DNA of 64,000 bases, from assembly GCA_035582835.1 (NCBI GenBank), contig JAYKAV010000429.1:37106-101105 (forward strand), written 5' to 3'. Of the stretch, positions 63,955 to 64,000 are shown piece by piece. How positions within the stretch are numbered: the stretch's first letter is position 1; each line of letters begins with the position of its first letter. The position numbers were made by a program, and so were the translations under genes. The notes under the pieces were generated by a model. It had not been told where the DNA came from. It saw only the letters and a list, made by a program, of their open reading frames with translations, and ran no database searches. The stretch is from Phoebastria nigripes. Taxonomy: Eukaryota > Chordata > Aves > Procellariiformes > Diomedeidae.

Positions 63955-64000
63955 TGTCGTGGTTTAACCTGGCCGGCAGCCAAACACCACACAGCCGCTC
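63955..64000 (-). mobile_element. LTR of the 29-kb/51-kb family, cut by the window end
   Basis: The plus strand reads TGTCGTGGTTTAACCTGGCC and on to CACACAGCCGCTC, which is the complement of this family's 3' end (compare GGTTAAACCACGACA at 51,753). Only about 46 bases are visible. The bases just before it are CCAGG. Confidence 0.9.

Noticed and set aside
29035..63955. The LTRs at 29 kb and 63.9 kb as the two ends of one provirus
   Set aside because: The 29-kb LTR has its own perfect target duplication, the distance is about 35 kb, and no retroviral coding sequence lies between them.

Overview
The window looks like AT-rich bird nuclear DNA with no recognisable host exon. Five sequences matching the minus strand of CR1 LINEs, the dominant avian retrotransposon, and four LTRs of two types common in bird genomes point to a bird; the species cannot be told. 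No rRNA, tRNA, CRISPR or bacterial-type gene was seen. Single N bases are scattered through the assembly. Where they fall in repeats whose normal sequence I know, each replaces one base.

Layout. 1-8.2 kb: AT-rich, non-coding, with simple repeats. 8.2-8.86 kb: a GC-rich block with the parts of a compact single-exon gene in order: a TATA box, an ATG and acidic reading frame, eight in-frame 12-residue repeats, a GC hairpin and AATAAA. Its frame is broken near an N, so it is either a decayed gene or a gene with an assembly error. 9.1-17.5 kb: non-coding, with a 34-bp duplication and a long alternating purine-pyrimidine tract. 17.56-17.86 kb: a short CR1 3' end between two TAGAA-like tracts. 29,035-29,643: a solo LTR (minus) with a perfect 5-bp target duplication. 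34.97-38.16 kb: a 3.2-kb CR1 (minus) with a long, nearly intact ORF2 (endonuclease plus reverse transcriptase) and the tail of ORF1.

44.83-47.6 kb: a nested structure, in which an older LTR is split by a 1.86-kb CR1 and resumes on the far side with almost no loss. 48.68 kb: a 48-bp CR1 scrap. 51,195-51,753: a second solo LTR of the same family as the one at 29 kb, on the plus strand, again with a perfect 5-bp target duplication. About 51.98-52.08 kb: a probable ancient CR1. The window ends inside a third LTR of that family (63,955 onward, minus), just after a region of homeodomain-type motifs with a 20-bp palindrome.

No set of genes works together here. The window is mostly a record of retrotransposon insertion, and the one candidate host locus is the tandem-repeat gene at 8.2-8.86 kb.
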